Shown here: positions 63,618-64,000 of the stretch, in pieces
Layout: each line of letters starts with the position of its first letter
How positions within the stretch are numbered: position 1 is the first letter of the stretch
Made by a program: the position numbers and the translations under genes
The notes under the pieces: model-generated
Told to the model about the DNA's origin: nothing
What the model saw: the letters and a program-made list of their open reading frames with translations, nothing else
Database searches by the model: none
Source: Erinaceus europaeus
Taxonomy: Eukaryota > Chordata > Mammalia > Eulipotyphla > Erinaceidae
Assembly: GCF_950295315.1 (NCBI RefSeq)
Contig: NC_080170.1
Coordinates: forward strand, 98,517,971 to 98,581,970
Length of the DNA: 64,000 bases
Direction of reading: 5' to 3'

Positions 63618-63653
63618 TTAAATAAAAAAATAAATAAATAAATAAATAAATAA
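63618..63653. repeat. (AAAT)n tail of the young L1
   Basis: AAATAAAT units at the 3' end of the L1, immediately before its TSD. Confidence 0.9.
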
Positions 63654-63668
63654 AAATTTAGTCAGATC

Positions 63669-64000
63669 CTGCATTGAGTTTCCATTTCTATTATTCTTTC
63701 TCAACTTCTATTTATGACTGAGATCATCCCATACTCATTTTTATCTTTCTGACTTATCTCACTTAACATAATTTCTTCTAGATCCATCCAAGATGGGTCA
63801 GAGAAAGTGGGTTCATTGTTCTTAATAGCTGCATAGTATTCCATTGTGTATATATATCACAGTTTTTTCAGCCATTCATCTGTTGTTGGGCACCTGAGTT
63901 GCTTGCAGGTTTTAGCTATTATGAATTGTGCTTCTATGAACATAGGTGTACACATATCTTTTTGGTTGGACATTATGGAATCCTTGGGGTAAATCCCCAG
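63669..64000 (-). pseudogene. L1 ORF2 C-terminus and ORF2/3' UTR boundary (minus), continuing beyond the window
   Basis: The antisense of the ORF2 end: GATCATCCCATACTCATTTT near 63723, ATTCCATTGTGTATATATAT near 63838, CATCTGTTGTTGGGCACCTG near 63878 and CTTGGGGTAAATCCCCAG at the end. It is the host L1 into which 61351-63653 inserted; its 5' part lies outside the window. Confidence 0.9.

Larger units (their letters stand above)
61351..63653 (+). mobile_element. Young 5'-truncated L1 (plus), 15-bp TSD, nested in a minus-strand L1
   Basis: The 2.3-kb insertion starts CCAAAGACCTAGATGTCAGA in ORF2 and ends in an AAAT-rich tail. AAATTTAGTCAGATC at 61336-61350 and 63654-63668 is a perfect TSD. It carries the short-form 3' UTR (~1.36 kb) with the predicted 271-bp intron retained. 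It is among the least diverged copies. Confidence 0.95.
62291..63653 (+). other. L1 3' UTR, short form (~1.36 kb)
   Basis: Shares the beginning and end of the long form but lacks about 0.8 kb of its middle (relative to about 3597-4385 of the first L1). The terminal AAATAAATAAAT tail at 63618-63653 is well preserved. AATAAA occurs in the tail region. Confidence 0.88.

Overview
The window is mammalian nuclear DNA, AT-rich, intergenic, and made largely of retrotransposons. I found no exon of a host protein-coding gene, no functional tRNA or rRNA gene, no CRISPR array and no bacterial-style operon. Three tRNA-headed SINE types (called A, B and C here, plus a looser type D) recur with a LINE-1 lineage. 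In my memory the type A sequence, with its B-box, a CTGCAGGTGTC core and an AAC/AAT-rich tail, matches the tRNA-derived SINEs of hedgehogs (Erinaceus). The best guess is therefore an erinaceid genome; this rests on recognition, not on a search.

Layout. 1-4.8 kb: a 5'-truncated L1 on the plus strand with about 2 kb of 3' UTR. 6.1-7.7 kb: an older L1 3' UTR (minus) holding a small nested insertion. 9.9-11.8 kb: an old L1 ORF2 split by an apparently spliced retrocopy of the L1 3' UTR, itself carrying a GAA-tailed SINE. 12-22.5 kb: SINEs, a 5'-inverted L1, a 0.7-kb L1 3' UTR copy with a 15-bp target-site duplication (TSD) and an old 3' UTR. 22.5-38 kb: sparse old L1 pieces, SINEs, a foldback and a possible solo LTR. 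38.9-43.1 kb: an L1 on the minus strand with its 5' end, 5' UTR and broken ORF1 and ORF2 but no 3' end or A-tail, containing a templated inverted insertion and an 89-bp tandem duplication. 43-59 kb: old L1 ends, microsatellites, SINEs, a SINE with a long TATC-type array, and a 5'-inverted L1. 59.2-64 kb: an L1 on the minus strand, running off the window, interrupted by a younger L1 on the plus strand with a 15-bp TSD.

The most notable observation is that this L1 lineage carries a 3' UTR of about 2 kb with good GT-AG splice signals. One copy (10776-11490) lacks precisely the predicted intron, so it looks like the reverse transcript of a spliced L1-derived RNA. Other leads are two insertions without A-tails, the templated insertion at 39.7 kb and two near-perfect foldbacks. 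All L1 reading frames seen here are broken or truncated, so nothing in the window appears able to move on its own. Boundaries are read by eye and can be off by several bases; where no TSD is given, allow tens of bases.
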